A stretch of 64,000 nucleotides of DNA from Flaveria trinervia (GCA_025506515.1 CM046451.1:42117701-42181700); one strand, 5' to 3'. Shown: positions 47,285 to 59,478, counted from the stretch's first letter. Numbers and translations are program-made. The notes: generated from the sequence alone by a model not told the origin.

Positions 47285-47291
47285 TATATAA
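47285..47291 (+). promoter_or_regulatory. TATA box in the Cop-5 LTR
   Basis: TATATAA in the context CACTCTATATAAGGAG is kept in the other LTR (56485-56491) and is similarly placed in Cop-7. Its position in the 3' half of the LTR suits the U3/R start. The transcription start itself is not visible. Confidence 0.6.
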
Positions 47292-47508
47292 GGAGTGTCA
47301 ACCTAATTGTAATTGGTGAATGATTGAGCAGAAACATTTGATATTATTGAAACATTCCTTTTCACAGAAATATATTCGCTCTTTACAACCGTATTTGTTC
47401 CTAATGCATACGAATATCAAATTCTTGCTATAATTTGTCTAATTCTTGTTCTTATTCCGCTGCGTTACACTCTAATCCATCAAACTTGAGATCACTGATC
47501 CTGTCAAA

Positions 47509-47520
47509 TGGTATCAGAGC
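47509..47520 (+). other. Primer binding site of Cop-5
   Basis: TGGTATCAGAGC two bases after the LTR is the initiator tRNA-Met complement. Confidence 0.92.
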
Positions 47521-47737
47521 TGGTTCTTCATTGATCGATCTAATAATTGATCATTGAAACTGCTATCCAAGATCCAAGTTTGATTGAATTAGCATTTTTG
47601 CAAGAAACAGTTATAGAGATTGAATTTTTTATGTTTTTGGTCATTCATCCTGAGATTTATTCTTGGTTTTCATTGAGTCTGTTGTGGTCTGTGTAAAATC
47701 TTTTAAAAGCTTGAATTAAATTGTATTTGGACCTAAA

Positions 47738-49550
47738 ATGACTACTCCTTCAAATGATCCTCACAATACTGGTTCCTCAACCAAGCCTCCGATGCTGGTT
47801 AGGAATTAGTACAACATATGGCAACGACGAATGCTCCATCACCTGTCTATTAACAGCTCAGGTTGTTGGACATCAGTGGTACATGGTCCACATAAGCCTA
47901 TGGTGAATAACCCGGAAACCAATCAAATGGTTCTGAAGAGGAGGGAGCAATACTCAGATGAGGATAAGAACTTGTTTGAGATTGATGCAAAAGCCCATGG
48001 ATTTCTGGCCATGGCACTGCCCAATGAAATCTATTCTGGGCTAATGCATTATCAAACTGCCCATGACCTCTGGAATGCCTTGAAAGAACAATTTGGAGGA
48101 ACAGATGAGGTCTTGGCAAATAATAGAGAAATCCTTGCCCAACAATATGAGACATTCTCTCATAGGAAGGGTGAGACACTAACTCAACAGTTTGAGCGGT
48201 CTCTTGTTTGATCTCTGAATTAAAAATGGTCAAACATGAGTACACAAATAGCCAGATGAGTAACAGATTTCTCAGATCACTGCCTGAGAGATAGGACACA
48301 TATACTATTGTCCTACGCTCCAGTGCAAATTTGGACAAACTATCTCTCACCCAACTCCATGGGAAATTGCTCACATTTGAGAGAGAGATAGAACAGAAAC
48401 AAAAACTGTCATCATCTGGAAAGCTCACTGATGATTTTGTACCAGGAAACACTGCCTTCGTAAGTCATGAGTCAGAGTATGCAAGATCAGAATGCCACTA
48501 TGATGAGCATATTGATTTCACCTCAAACAATTCTAATCATGCCTTTGTGAGTGTTGATTGTCATTCTGGTAATAATAGTGACAATCTATGCTAAATCATG
48601 GATGATTTGAAGGGCATTGCAGATGATGATTTAGAAGAGATGGATATTTTGAGCCAAATGGCCTTGATCAATATCAGATCTCAGAAAATCTACAAGAGAA
48701 CTGGCAGGAAATTTCCTGGACTCTCTGACAAAACGAAAGTCGGTTTTGACAAGAGCAAGTTGAAGTGTCACAAATGCCACAGGCTTGGACACTTTGCAAG
48801 AGAGTGTAGATCAACTGGATCTAACACTTCTGCACCTTTTTTGACTTTTCCAAATAACAATTCACAATTCAATGGGCAACATTCTGCTGGTTCTAGTCAT
48901 TCATCACACCCTCAATCTCCTGCATATTTTGTTCCTCAGGGTCAAATGCCATATCCTTATCCCTGCTATTATATGCCACAGTCAAATCAAGTTCAAGCTC
49001 CTATAGTACCACAATCTCATGCTCTACCAGAACCTCAACCATCTCCATCTCAATCACAACCTCATCACAGCTTCTTCACACCTGGAGTCGTTGACTGGAG
49101 TAGCTTACCTGATAACTTGCCTGGTCACACTGAGCAATACTATGTTGGTGCTAGTCAACATGGTGGTGAACACCCTTTTGGAAATCTTGCTCTCATGGCC
49201 CTGGAGTCTACTGAGGGTTCCTGTTCAAATGCATCATCTTCACAGGTAACTCAGGTATCTTCAGAGGCTAAAGCCAAGTTATGTTCTGAATCATGCATAG
49301 CTGCCTTTGTCTCTATTAGAGAGGCAAATGTAGCATTAATAAATCAAAAAATTGAGTTTGAGAAAACCATTTTCAAAAGAAAAGCTGAGTATGAGTCTGC
49401 TCTTAACAGTAAAAGTGATGAGATTTATAAGCTTAAATGCCAATTAAATGATGAAAAGGCCAAGCTAGAGGTTATTCTGGAAGACCACAGGGGTCTCAAA
49501 GAAAAACTTGCAGTGACCCAAGTTGAGTGTGAACGCTGGGTCTCATCATG
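47738..49550 (+). pseudogene. gag: Cop-5 gag, 3' end lost
   Basis: The ATG at 47738 begins gag, with an in-frame TAG at 47807-47809, the core (FEIDAKAHGFLAMALPNEIY) to 48211, a frameshift, then 48331-49635 in one frame with a single TAA at 48592-48594. The CCHC knuckle at 48766-48807 (CHKCHRLGHFAREC) is intact. A Pro/Gln/Ser-rich part and a coiled coil (49310-49545) follow. The coil resembles that of Cop-4, but the second knuckle expected after it is missing, and the sequence continues as pre-RT linker in another frame. Confidence 0.85.
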
Positions 49551-51531
49551 CAAGGGATTTGGACATTCTGCAATATGTTCCTTATCAACCACCTGTTGTT
49601 GCAGATCATATGAATCCATTATCTTCTGTAGCTAGTCATCCATCTGGTGTTACTGATGATGATGATGATATCAGTAATCACCTTTTCAAGTTTAGTGATC
49701 AACTGCCTGATTCAGCTAGACCTGGTGTTCCTGTAGCTTCAGTAGCACAATCCACAACAAATGCTGATGAGATTTCTACAACTTCAACTTCCTTTGAATT
49801 ACCATATACTGATTGGTTTCAAGGAAATGCTTCACCATCACCATCTGTTGCTGCTGAGCCTGCTACAAACACTTGCACAGATCTTATTGTGTACCAAGAT
49901 CTGAAGAATCACCCTATGTCTCAAATCATTGGTGATATCAATGCTGGCATTTCAACAAGAAGTCAATTGTCAAATTTCTGCTTCTATGCTCTCTTCATTA
50001 GTCAGCAAGAGCCAAAGAACTATCACATTGCTTTAAGGGACAATGGATGGGTTGAAGCCATGCAGCTTGAGCTTCTTCAGTTCAAGAAACAACAAGTGTG
50101 GGAACTGGTTCCTCTACCTGCAGGTAAGTGTGCAATAGGCACTAAATGGGTGTTTAGGAACATAACTGATGAAAATGGGCTTATTGTTAAGAACAAGGCC
50201 AGACTGGTTGTATAGGGGTTTTCACAAGAAGGTTTTGATTATAATGAAACATTTGCCCCTGTAGCCAGACTGGAAGCAATTTGATTGTTTTTAGCTTATG
50301 CTTCTTATCACAACCTTAAAGTTTTTCAAATGGATGTCAAAAGTGCATTTTTGTATGGGAAAATTAAAGAAGAGGTTTATGTATGTCAACCACCAGGTTT
50401 TGAGGACAATAAACATCCTAATTGGGTGTATAAGCTTGATAAGGCTCTCTATGGGTTGAAACAAGCTCCTAGAGCCTGGTATGAGACATTATCAAACTTT
50501 CTTCTGGAAAATAATTTCACTAGAGGCTCCATAGATAAGACTTTATTCATTAAGAAAGCTGGGCAGCATAATCTACTTGTTCAAATTTATGTAGATGATA
50601 TTATTTTTGCATCCTCTGATCCATAGTTGTGTGATGCCTTTACAAAGTTGATGAAATATAAGTTTGAAATGAGTGCCATGGGAGAATTACAGTTCTTTCT
50701 GGGTTTGCAAATCAAACAAAAGGCTGATGGAATTTTCATTCATCAGTCCAAATACACAAAAGATCTTTTGGAAAAGTTTGATTTACAAAAGTGTAAGCCC
50801 TGTTCTACTCCCATGTGCAACACCACACAACTGGATACAGATCAGAAAGGTAAAGTGGTTGATGAAACACTTTACAGATGTATGATTGGGTCCTTGATGT
50901 ACTTAACAGCTTCTAGACCAGATATTATGTTTGCTACATATGTTTGTGCTAGATTTCAGGCTGCACCTAAGGAGTCTCATTTGATTGCAGTCAAGAGGAT
51001 CTTTAGATATTTGTAAGGCACTCCATCTCTAGGTTTATGGTATTCTACTATACATTCTGGTAAATTAGTTGGTTTTTCTGACAGTGACTATGCAGGGTGT
51101 AAGTTGACAAGAAAGTCCACTTCTGGAGGATGCCAATTCTTAGGCAACTGCTTGATTTCTTGGCAGAGTAAGAAGCAGACCTCAGTTGCTACATCAACTG
51201 CTGAAGCAGAGTACATTGCTGCTGCAAGTTGTACATCTCAGGTACTCTGGCTTCAAAACCAATTATTGGATTATGGCATAACAAAGACTAAGACCCCATT
51301 GTTAATGGACAGCTCTTCAGCTCTTTGTATTGTCAAGAATCCTGTCCAGCACTCTAGGACTAAACATATTGAAATCAGACACCATTTTTTAGAGATTGTT
51401 TTGAAAAAGGTCTGATTTATCCAAAATTTGTTCCTAGTGCTGATGAGCTTGTAGACATTTTCACTAAGCCCTTGGATAGCACAACTTTCCAAAACCTAGT
51501 GTTAAGGCTTGGTATGCTGCAGCTAGAATAA
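49551..51531 (+). pseudogene. pol: Cop-5 pol: reverse transcriptase and RNase H only
   Basis: From about 49560 a single frame runs through the pre-RT linker (DDDDDISNHLF), RT (MQLELLQFKKQQVWELV, GTKWVFRN, MDVKSAFLYGKI, ALYGLKQAPRAWYE) and RNase H. The YVDD box is at 50588-50599. In-frame stops at 50213, 50282, 50624 and 51014 mostly look like C-to-T changes of Gln or Arg codons. A frameshift near 51410 precedes the last part (ADELVDIFTKPLD), ending at the TAA at 51529-51531. The DSG protease and the integrase HHCC and DDE motifs are absent. Confidence 0.9.
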
Positions 51532-52335
51532 GTGACAACTACTGATGATCTCAGCTCACAAGTACTGATGATCATTAGTTTATTATTGTCATATATATAA
51601 GTACTGAAGTTATTTTCCCTCCGGAAGTTTTCTTTAAACTACTAGAGCCTAACTTCTCAGTACTCAAGTACTTTATTTGTTAAAACAATTGATGTAGTTA
51701 CAACAGCTGATGTAGCTACAACTACTGTTGTCAGAAATACAAATACGTACTGATGTCCTATGAAACATCTGAAAACAGATGAAAACATCTGATGAGTATG
51801 TGTTGAGGACAGTATGAAACAGCTGAAAAGCAATGAATTGACGACAATTACTGATGAGCCTTTTTCTCTTCAGTTGTTTCCCAACTGCTGTTTCTTTCTA
51901 AACAACTGAAGCAAAACCATGTCTTCAGTAGTTTCACAACTACTGATGACTAACACCAAGTCTTCAGTTGTTTACAACAACTGATGGTAAAACCAATGTC
52001 TTCAGTAGTTTCCCAACTACTGATGACTAATACCAAGTCCTCAGTTGTTTCAACACCTGAAGTCAACACTGTCTTTAGTAGTTTTATAACTACTGATGAC
52101 TAATTCTTCAGTAGTTTTATAACTACTGATGACAAAATCAGAGACTTCAGCTGTTTCAACGTCTGACGGTTAAAACCAAGTCTTCAGTTGTTTTATAACA
52201 ACTGCTGATCACACCAATCCGGTCAGTCATTCCAAACCTCTGAAAGTTAAAACCCTACCCTTTAAATTCAGAGTTTTTACTTTCTTCTCTTCTCAAACCT
52301 AACGTTCAAAAAAACTCTATAACCTTTCTTCATCA
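51532..52335 (+). repeat. Cop-5 pol-ORF3 spacer with CTTCAGTAGTTT motif repeats
   Basis: No gene is visible. The spacer holds many alternating copies of TCTTCAGTAGTTT and AACTACTGATGA or AACAACTGA, so short inverted repeats succeed each other from about 51630 to 52215. The same CTTCAG and AGTAGTTT words dominate the Cop-5 LTRs. A C/T-rich stretch precedes the third-ORF ATG. Confidence 0.82.
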
Positions 52336-55300
52336 ATGGCGACCATGCAACTAAAACCTCGACACAACTGTGTCGCACATCTCACAAAATCGCCATACTG
52401 GACCAAGTTTTACAACGCCATTGATTTAATGGTTCAGTCACCTTACAAAACGGCTTTTCTGTTAAATCCCACCATATATGCCGAATCTCTTAACCAATTC
52501 TGGACAAACGCCACTCTTGTCTCTGAGGAGAATGACACAGAGTCTCTTCAATCGTTTCTCCATCGTCAAAAAGTGGTCATTACTCCAGACACTCTTTGCC
52601 AAACCCTCAATCTGGATGATGCCACTTTCCCAACTGGTTATCCAAAGGGCACAATTGATCAATCATTTGCCCAGCATGGATACCAGGGTAACCTGAGTGC
52701 ATCTACCATATTGAAGAAACATTTCCAGGACGCCGAACGTCTCATCTTTCACATGGTAAATGTCTGCCTTGCCCCCAAGACTTCATCATGGGATCAAATG
52801 TCCACAAGGTGGCAACAGGTAATGTACTCCATCCTTGAGCAAAAATCTTTAAATTTTTCTGAAATACTATTTTTAGAGCTCAAGGATATGGCCCAAAACA
52901 ACTTGCTAACCGTTGGATATTATATCCTCGGTTCATAATGGCCATAATTGAAAACCAGCTTCAAGCTGAGGGACTTGTTGGCCTGGGAGTCCCTGCTACG
53001 GCTGTATTGCCTGCAGTATACTCCCAGCCCAACTCTGACCAATCACTAAAAATGGCTGCCAAGCTGCGCAAACCCACGCAGCTAGAACCCACAGCCACCA
53101 CCTCCAAATCCAAAGTCCCAACCAAACCCACTAAAAAGAAGACAAAAAAGGCTACTCAGGGAAATGAGTCCCCTGAGGATGCCCCTGCAACACAAACGCA
53201 AGCTATATCCACTGGTTATAACCCCCTAGTGGATACAAGGACTTCACCAGCCACAGCCACTCAGGATTCCTCTCAAAAGGAGCCTGCAGCAACCAAAGAA
53301 GGGGTACCCACTAATCTGGGATCTTCCTCATTTGAGGTGATTGCCATTGAAGAGCACCATTCTCCCCAGGTGCATACTGCTTTTACCCCATCTCCCACTG
53401 CAACCGCCCCACAAAGTCCTACTCTCATTATTGCGAACGTGCTGACTCAGCTGCATGCCTCTCCTCCTCCCCAACAAACACCAACAAAGGGGAAAACCAC
53501 AGCAATTGAGGAAGAGGATCAACATGCTTCTGACAGCCCACAGCACAAGGGTTTAATGTTCTATCTCCTGGTGTGGATATGGAGACCAGAACATCTGGTG
53601 AGGCTGCCACCTCTTCTGAATCAGCACATGATCAGACTGAGGCTGGTAACATTGCTAAGACCTCACCAGAGGCAACAGCTGATGAAGGATATCATCCTGA
53701 GGCTGGAAGTCCCTAGTTCCAAGAAAAAGGGGCACATGCTAAAACTGGTCTACACCCAGTGCATGTACATCCTGCTACAAGCAGGAGGTCAGATGATTCA
53801 GCATCTGCTGATGATGACCTGGGCTTCTTTTATGATGTTCTGGCCCAGAACACAATTCTTGAGGAAGAAGTCAGTAGACTACAAAGGCTACTTGACCAAT
53901 TCTCTCAAAAAGCAAGTCCATCTGCCACCAACATAAACCCACAGATGGCACCTTCACCTGAAGGTCTCCCACATAGTCAGCCACTCAAAACTTCTGAGCC
54001 ACCAGCTTCTATTTCTGGCACTGCTTCTCAAGGACAGAACCCCTCTGAGCAAACAACTGCTATCTTTCAGCAATCCCTACCTCTCATCACCCCAATGATC
54101 ACAGACATTGTGATCAAAACCATGGATGAGAGGCTTCCCTCAATCATACAACCCCTAGTGGAGGAGATTGTGAGCACAAGGCTTTCTCCTACTCAAACCC
54201 TTGCAACCAATGCAACCAAAAAGGGGGAGAGTCAGTCAATGAAAGCAAAGAGGAAGAGCATAGAGGGGAAGAAAGAAAAGGAGACTGAGAAGGAAGAGGA
54301 GTTTGTGAAGGGAGCTGACATTGATCAAGTGGGTGAAAGTCACAAAGACTTTCATGTCACATATAAGAAGAGGAAGGTTGAAGGAAAAGAAAAAGAACTC
54401 GAACTCGATGAGATGATCAAAATGGCGGATGCTACACACAGTAAATCAATGGACTCCATTATTGATCAACTGTATAGACAGGGGTTCGATACTGCACAGC
54501 TTGACTCAGAGATTAGGAGACTTGAAGTTGAAGAAATTAACTTAAGATGGGCAAGTTATGATGCATTAGAAAGAGAAAGACTAGAGATCATGATCATATT
54601 CATTGCAAAGTACCTTGGGAGATCATTGATCGAGATTAAGTCATGGACCAGGGACAGTATCTTGGCAATAACCACCAAGATCTGTTCGTCTGAAGCATAC
54701 ACTAAGGGATTGGTGATTGAAGCACTAAATGAGGCAGGTGCTGGGAACAGAAAGGAACTAGCTAAACACTCAAAAGCCTCACTCAATACAAGAATGCTAG
54801 AACAACCTGCAAAACCTCCCACTTCAAAATCACCACTACCACAATCCACTAAACCAATTCCTTTACCCTCAAAACCAACAGCCGATGATGCACCCAAGAA
54901 GAAGAAGAGAAGGGTGTTGAGGCTAGAAGAAGAAGAAGAAGAGGATGATGAGGAAGAAGAAAGGCTGCCTCTTTCCGTAGTCCTAACTTTGCCTAAAGCC
55001 AAACCTATGCCCATCACTCCCACCTCACAGATGGAAGCTGTGAGAGTAAAGATAGAAGAAGAACAGCAGCAAAAGCTTCATGATGATGAGATGCTGAAAA
55101 GCATAGACAAAACTTATGTTGCTTCTTCATCAATAATCAGTATGAAGAAAGAAGCTCTGAGATTGTACACCCTTGCTAACACATTTCAATATCAAAAGGA
55201 AAAGGTGAGAATATGGCCTGATCCTAGGGTGGCTCACAGAATTGTGAAGAAAGACATTCCTTCGAGATACAAGGGCCAAGTAAAAAGGATCGTAGATGAA

Positions 55301-55674
55301 GAGATCACAGTGGTCCTTGTAGTATCACCCTGGGAATTGTAGAAGATTTCAAGAAGGCCTATGAAACTAAATAGCCACCCCAAAAGATGTTAGAGAACAG
55401 AGTAATTAAAAAGGGGTTAGTCTACAAGAGGCTTGAGAACTTCAAACAAAATGAGCTCAGTCTGTTACTTGAAGGGACTCACCCAGATGAGTTTGCATAC
55501 AGACAGATCACAACAGTTGAGCTCAAAAATGGCAAACAGGCTAAGTACATTTCAGAGCTGTATGGGCGTGAAGGATTGTTTGATGGTGGAGCTGAAAATC
55601 TTACCATGGAAGAACAAATTATGTTTCTCAGAGCATACACCAGAGAATCCTACAGGCTTATACATGGGAAGTAG
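52336..55674 (+). pseudogene. Cop-5 third ORF (env-like)
   Basis: The ATG at 52336 opens MATMQLKPRHNCVAHL. The N-terminal domain (FLLNPTIYAESLNQFW, LIFHMVNVCLAPKTSSWDQM) is related to that of Cop-4. A frameshift near 52880 moves to 52938-53936, and another near 53560-53720 moves to 53759-55342, the longest open piece (527 codons). A further piece is 55387-55674. Features are Thr/Pro/Gln-rich linkers, an ATKKGE motif at about 54213-54230, Lys/Glu-rich basic stretches (54240-54400), a Glu run near 54930 and a C-terminal globular-looking part (YISELYGREGLFDGG). The W-x-Y modules of Cop-4 are not evident. Function unknown. Confidence 0.8.
54218..54231 (+). other. Internal polypurine tract in the Cop-5 third ORF
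   Basis: AAAAAGGGGGAGAG encodes part of ATKKGES about 1.7 kb upstream of the 3' purine tract. It is identical to the Cop-4 tract although the surrounding ORF is strongly diverged. Confidence 0.5.
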
Positions 55675-55881
55675 ATTTCATGGATAGGACCACAGCCTTG
55701 TGTCCAGTTCCCCAAAGTCAGGGTTCTTATCCATACTATGCCAACCAAATTTCAGAAATCTATTCCTAGGCCAGTGCTTAATTGGGTCATCTTCTTAGCT
55801 GATGAAGAAGGAAAAAGACCAATCTTATCGCCAACAATAAGTGGGACCTCAATAAAGTTAAGGTTTTGGCTGCATTGGTTC

Positions 55882-55889
55882 AGGGGGAG
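55882..55889 (+). other. Polypurine tract of Cop-5
   Basis: AGGGGGAG in the context GGTTC-tract-TTTG adjoins the LTR start at 55892. Cop-7 has the same sequence on the minus strand. Confidence 0.9.
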
Positions 55890-55891
55890 TT

Positions 55892-56706
55892 TGTTGGACA
55901 AAAAGAACCAATGAGCCGGATGAGAAAAACCTTAAGTCCCACAGACGTCACAACAACTGCTAAAGTCCACAACAGCTGAAGACAAGTGCTGAAGACAAAG
56001 TCTGAAGACACAAGTGCTGAAGACAAAGTCTGAAGACACAAGTGTTGAAGACAAAGTCTGAAGACACAAGTGCTGAAGACAAAGTATGAAGACACAAGTG
56101 TTGAAGACAAAGTCTGAAGACATAAGTGCTAAAGACAAAGTCTGAAGACACAAGTGCTGAAGACAAAGTTTGAAGACACAAGTGCAGAAGACCAAGTATC
56201 AGAGGTTGTCGCAACAGCTGAAGAGGTCTTCATCAGTAGTTGTGACGGTTCTCTTTCAGTAGTTTTATGTTTTTCTTTCAGTAGTTTTGTAAAACGACTA
56301 AAGAGCTTGTTCTTCAGTCGTTGTAGTTTCAGTAGTTTCGTTTCAGTAGTTTTATGTTTTATACTTAGCACTCTGATATGTTCTCAGTAGTTGTGAACAT
56401 TTCAGTAGTTTGTTAAGTTTTAGTTATTTTTGTAATAAATCTGCCAGATGTCACTATCCCGTGATATCAGCAGTGATTGCACTCTATATAAGGAGTGTCA
56501 ACCTAATTGTAATCGGTGAATGATTGAGCAGAAACATTTGATATTATTGAAACATTCCTTTTCACAGAAATATATTCTCTCTTTACAACCGTATTTGTTC
56601 CTAATGCATACGAATATCAAATTCTTGCTATAATTTGTCTAATTCTTGTTCTTATTCCACTACGTTACACTCTAATCCATCAAACCTGAGATCACTGATC
56701 CTGTCA
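55892..56706 (+). repeat. 3' LTR of Cop-5
   Basis: It matches the 5' LTR, with a 28-bp tandem array at about 55981-56198, a TATA box at 56485-56491 and one mismatch in the 12-bp inverted repeat. It ends CCTGTCA, followed by CATAC. Confidence 0.93.
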
Positions 56707-56711
56707 CATAC

Positions 56712-57350
56712 ACACATAGATACCTTTATATAATATAAGGTAACTTAACTTATGTACTATACATATGTGACAGGGGTGTTACGTATATCTAACAGGAGTG
56801 TTACGTATATGTCACAATTGTCTTACGTATATGTAACAACGATACAAAATGTTTGTCTTGTTCATTTTGTGTCTTCATGAATTTGATACCATTTTTGTAT
56901 CTTGTTGATCTTCATCTTCATAGCTATCATACTTACATATAAATACATCATGAGTGGGTACATATATGAATCAAATCTAGATACCTATTTTCCATCATCT
57001 TCATTGCCATCTTCATTAGGATTACATAAAACTAAATGTGTTCATCATCATCTCTTATTCTTCATCTTGATGTTACTAGTTCTATCAACATTACTTTTAT
57101 ACAAATGAAATCAGTTTGCAATAATCATCATATATCTTTTCTACTGGTGAAATCATGTTGTAGTTATCTATAGCAATGGATATCTTCAGATCATTTCAAG
57201 ATGATACTATAGAAGTGATCTTGAAACCCACATGCAATTGATGATCAATATAAACAATAGATGAAATCATTACAAAATGAAGGGTTGAGGTGCATCGGAT
57301 ATGATTGAATAGCAACATAACAACAAATCTAATCTTCAAAATCATCGTCA
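56712..57350. other. Low-complexity flank right of Cop-5
   Basis: No gene is seen. Three or four short units of GTTACGTATATGT type repeat at 56770-56842. The rest is AT-rich, with CATCATC-type runs. This is the sequence into which Cop-5 inserted. It could be old decayed repeat. Confidence 0.5.
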
Positions 57351-58199
57351 TGTAAGGCCCCTATCCTGGGACGCTCACAGTTGGACAATCATCGCACATT
57401 AAACATAAAATATACATTTATATCTATAGAAAAACATTGTAGCGGAATAATTAAAACCATTTCATATAATAATGACTGCTTTTGTAAAATAATACATCAT
57501 TGTTAACAATTACAAAATATTATCGTTTGCAATACATCACAAAAACATCATAGTTATACAAATGTATTCCATCCCAAAAACGTCGAGTAGCCGCCCGTGT
57601 CATCCTCAGCAACCGTTACTTGCCAACTGGAAAATGCATAAAAAGTCAGCGTTGCTGAGTGAGTTCTAGTTTTATAAAAGTTTACATTACCTTTAATTCT
57701 TTAAAACATTTTCTTTACTATCGCACGTGATCACACATCATACGTACATTAAGGTAATAGTTATTATCTTCTTCCATCATTCGTTTTGTACACTTCACAC
57801 GTTTCGTACATTTCGTACTTATCATAATTTTTGTACATTTATTATCTTTTCACTTCTATCTGGGTCCTGTCGTATGCTTAACCCCCCTCTTGAGCACAAA
57901 GCCATATCATCTATGGTTAAGCGAAAAGGACCCCATATCGCATATATCTTAAATATCGCACGTATGGAGTAGTCACGTAGACTAACTCCCCCTGTGTGTG
58001 AACCCTTAATGGTTAGCCAAGATCGCAGACTGTAAACATAGTTGAGCTAACAATTCTCAGTGAGTTGTGAACCTCCTTTCATTCGATTGCAAGACTTTTC
58101 ATTCATTCATTATGTTCCACTTTCATTATCTTAAGTCTTTCACTTCGTTAAGATAATACTTTATGTTCATTATCATAATCACACCACGTAAAATCACGC
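57351..58199 (+). repeat. Gyp-2: Gypsy-type LTR fragment
   Basis: The segment begins TGTAAGGCCCCTATCC, a common kind of Gypsy LTR start. It shares a block of about 250 bases with the reverse complement of 60340-60600, including CATCCTCAGCAA, AACTGGAAAATGCATAAAAAG and GTGAGTTCTAGTTTTATAA. It is cut at 58199 by the Cop-6 LTR. No internal region of this element is found. Confidence 0.6.
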
Positions 58200-59171
58200 T
58201 GTTAGATCTAGGGTCAATAGATCTAGTCCATTTTGTATAGCCTTAGAACTTGAATTAATATTTGTAATGAATACTTGTAATTCATTATTATGTATGCATT
58301 AAATGTATAGGTTAACCCATATATGTGTGCTGATTTATGTATGTTTGCAGGTAAAACATTATGATTGGTAAAATTCACCAAGTGTAAGACACATCTATGG
58401 ATGAACATTTTGTTCATCCGTAGATATGTTTCTTACAAGTAAAATACATCTGAATATCTTCTGCGGATGAACAACTAGCTCTGAGAATGGAAGAACAAGA
58501 TTGCTTTGGAAGAACAAGAGTGCTTCGGAAGAACAAAATTGCTTCAGAAGAACAAGATTGCTTTGGAAGAACAATGTACCCTCGGAAGAACAAGACTCGT
58601 GCGGAAGAACAAATATCTACGAAAGACAATACTCCTGCTGAGTCCAAACACTTGTATAATACAAGTGTTACAAGTCAACAAGGCAGTTATGCGAATCCCA
58701 AGAGATTCGGTGATTCCTTAACAGAAAACAATTCGAATCCCAAGAGATCTGGTGTTTCCTTAACAGAAACACACGTGCCTATATATATGGATCGTAGGTT
58801 TCACATCAAAGGGGGGACTAGACGACTTTTGACGACAAACACCTAAGCACCCTTAAAACCATCAAACATCACACCAAATCACACAAATCAAAACCCTAGC
58901 AGCCGTCATATCATCATCAAACACTCAAATCAATATTGTTCATTCATTGTTTATTCGACTGTAATTGTTAACACGTTTTAATGAAATATGTTTGAATCGA
59001 ATTTTTTTCGGATCATTAATTGTGTTCCATTCATTACGTTCATCTTATTTCATAAACATTATTGATATTGAAATTAATAACAAACAATTAAACCAAGTTA
59101 ATGTTGATTCCGCAAATGTTGACTTGACTTGAATGAACACTTATAATTCCTGATTGCGATCCTTGGATTCA
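58200..59171 (+). repeat. 5' LTR of Cop-6
   Basis: It starts TGTTAGATC and ends TTGGATTCA just before the primer site. A 14-bp inverted repeat with one G-T pair lies at 58393-58425 (arms ATCTATGGATGAAC and GTTCATCCGTAGAT). Seven or more GGAAGAACAA units follow at 58490-58615. With only one LTR present, the ends are less certain. Confidence 0.75.
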
Positions 59172-59175
59172 CTAG

Positions 59176-59187
59176 TGGTATCAGAGC
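59176..59187 (+). other. Primer binding site of Cop-6
   Basis: TGGTATCAGAGC, four bases after the LTR end, is the initiator tRNA-Met complement. Confidence 0.9.
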
Positions 59188-59478
59188 CAAGTGGTCACTG
59201 ATTTAGATCAATTGATCTATGAGTGTTAATTGTGTTTAATTATTTATTGCATTCTCTAGATTTGTCAGTTTTTACTAATTAGATCTATTTTTTTTCTTTT
59301 AAGCAAATAGTTTTTGTGTGTGATTTGTGTTTTGTCATTCAACAAGTACATCCTTTGATTAACTTGGATCTATATTCAAATCAATTGGATAGCATATCTT
59401 AGTTATTGATCAACATCAATAAATTGTTCATATCCATTGAAGAAATTCATTAGTTAAAATCTTAGAACTTAAATAATC

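Larger units (their letters stand above)
46707..47506 (+). repeat. 5' LTR of Cop-5
   Basis: It starts TGTTGGACC and ends ATCCTGTCA. It contains a 28-bp tandem array (46796-46997) and a perfect 12-bp inverted repeat AACGACTGAAGA / TCTTCAGTCGTT with a 6-base loop (47093-47122). It also has many AGTAGTTTT/CTTCAG motifs and a TATA box at 47285-47291. Confidence 0.93.
46707..56706 (+). mobile_element. Cop-5: Copia element lacking protease and integrase
   Basis: LTRs at 46707-47506 and 55892-56706 start TGTTGGAC and end CCTGTCA. CATAC flanks both ends perfectly (46702-46706 and 56707-56711). Between them are a primer site, gag, RT, RNase H, a motif-rich spacer, a third ORF and a polypurine tract. 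The protease and integrase domains are missing: gag coiled-coil sequence runs straight into the linker before RT near 49550. Over the last ~470 LTR bases I count about ten differences, so it is among the younger insertions here. Confidence 0.93.

Noticed and set aside
57727..57972. Small plus-strand frame in the Gyp-2 LTR
   Set aside because: It lies within LTR sequence shared with Gyp-3, is low complexity, and has no domain.
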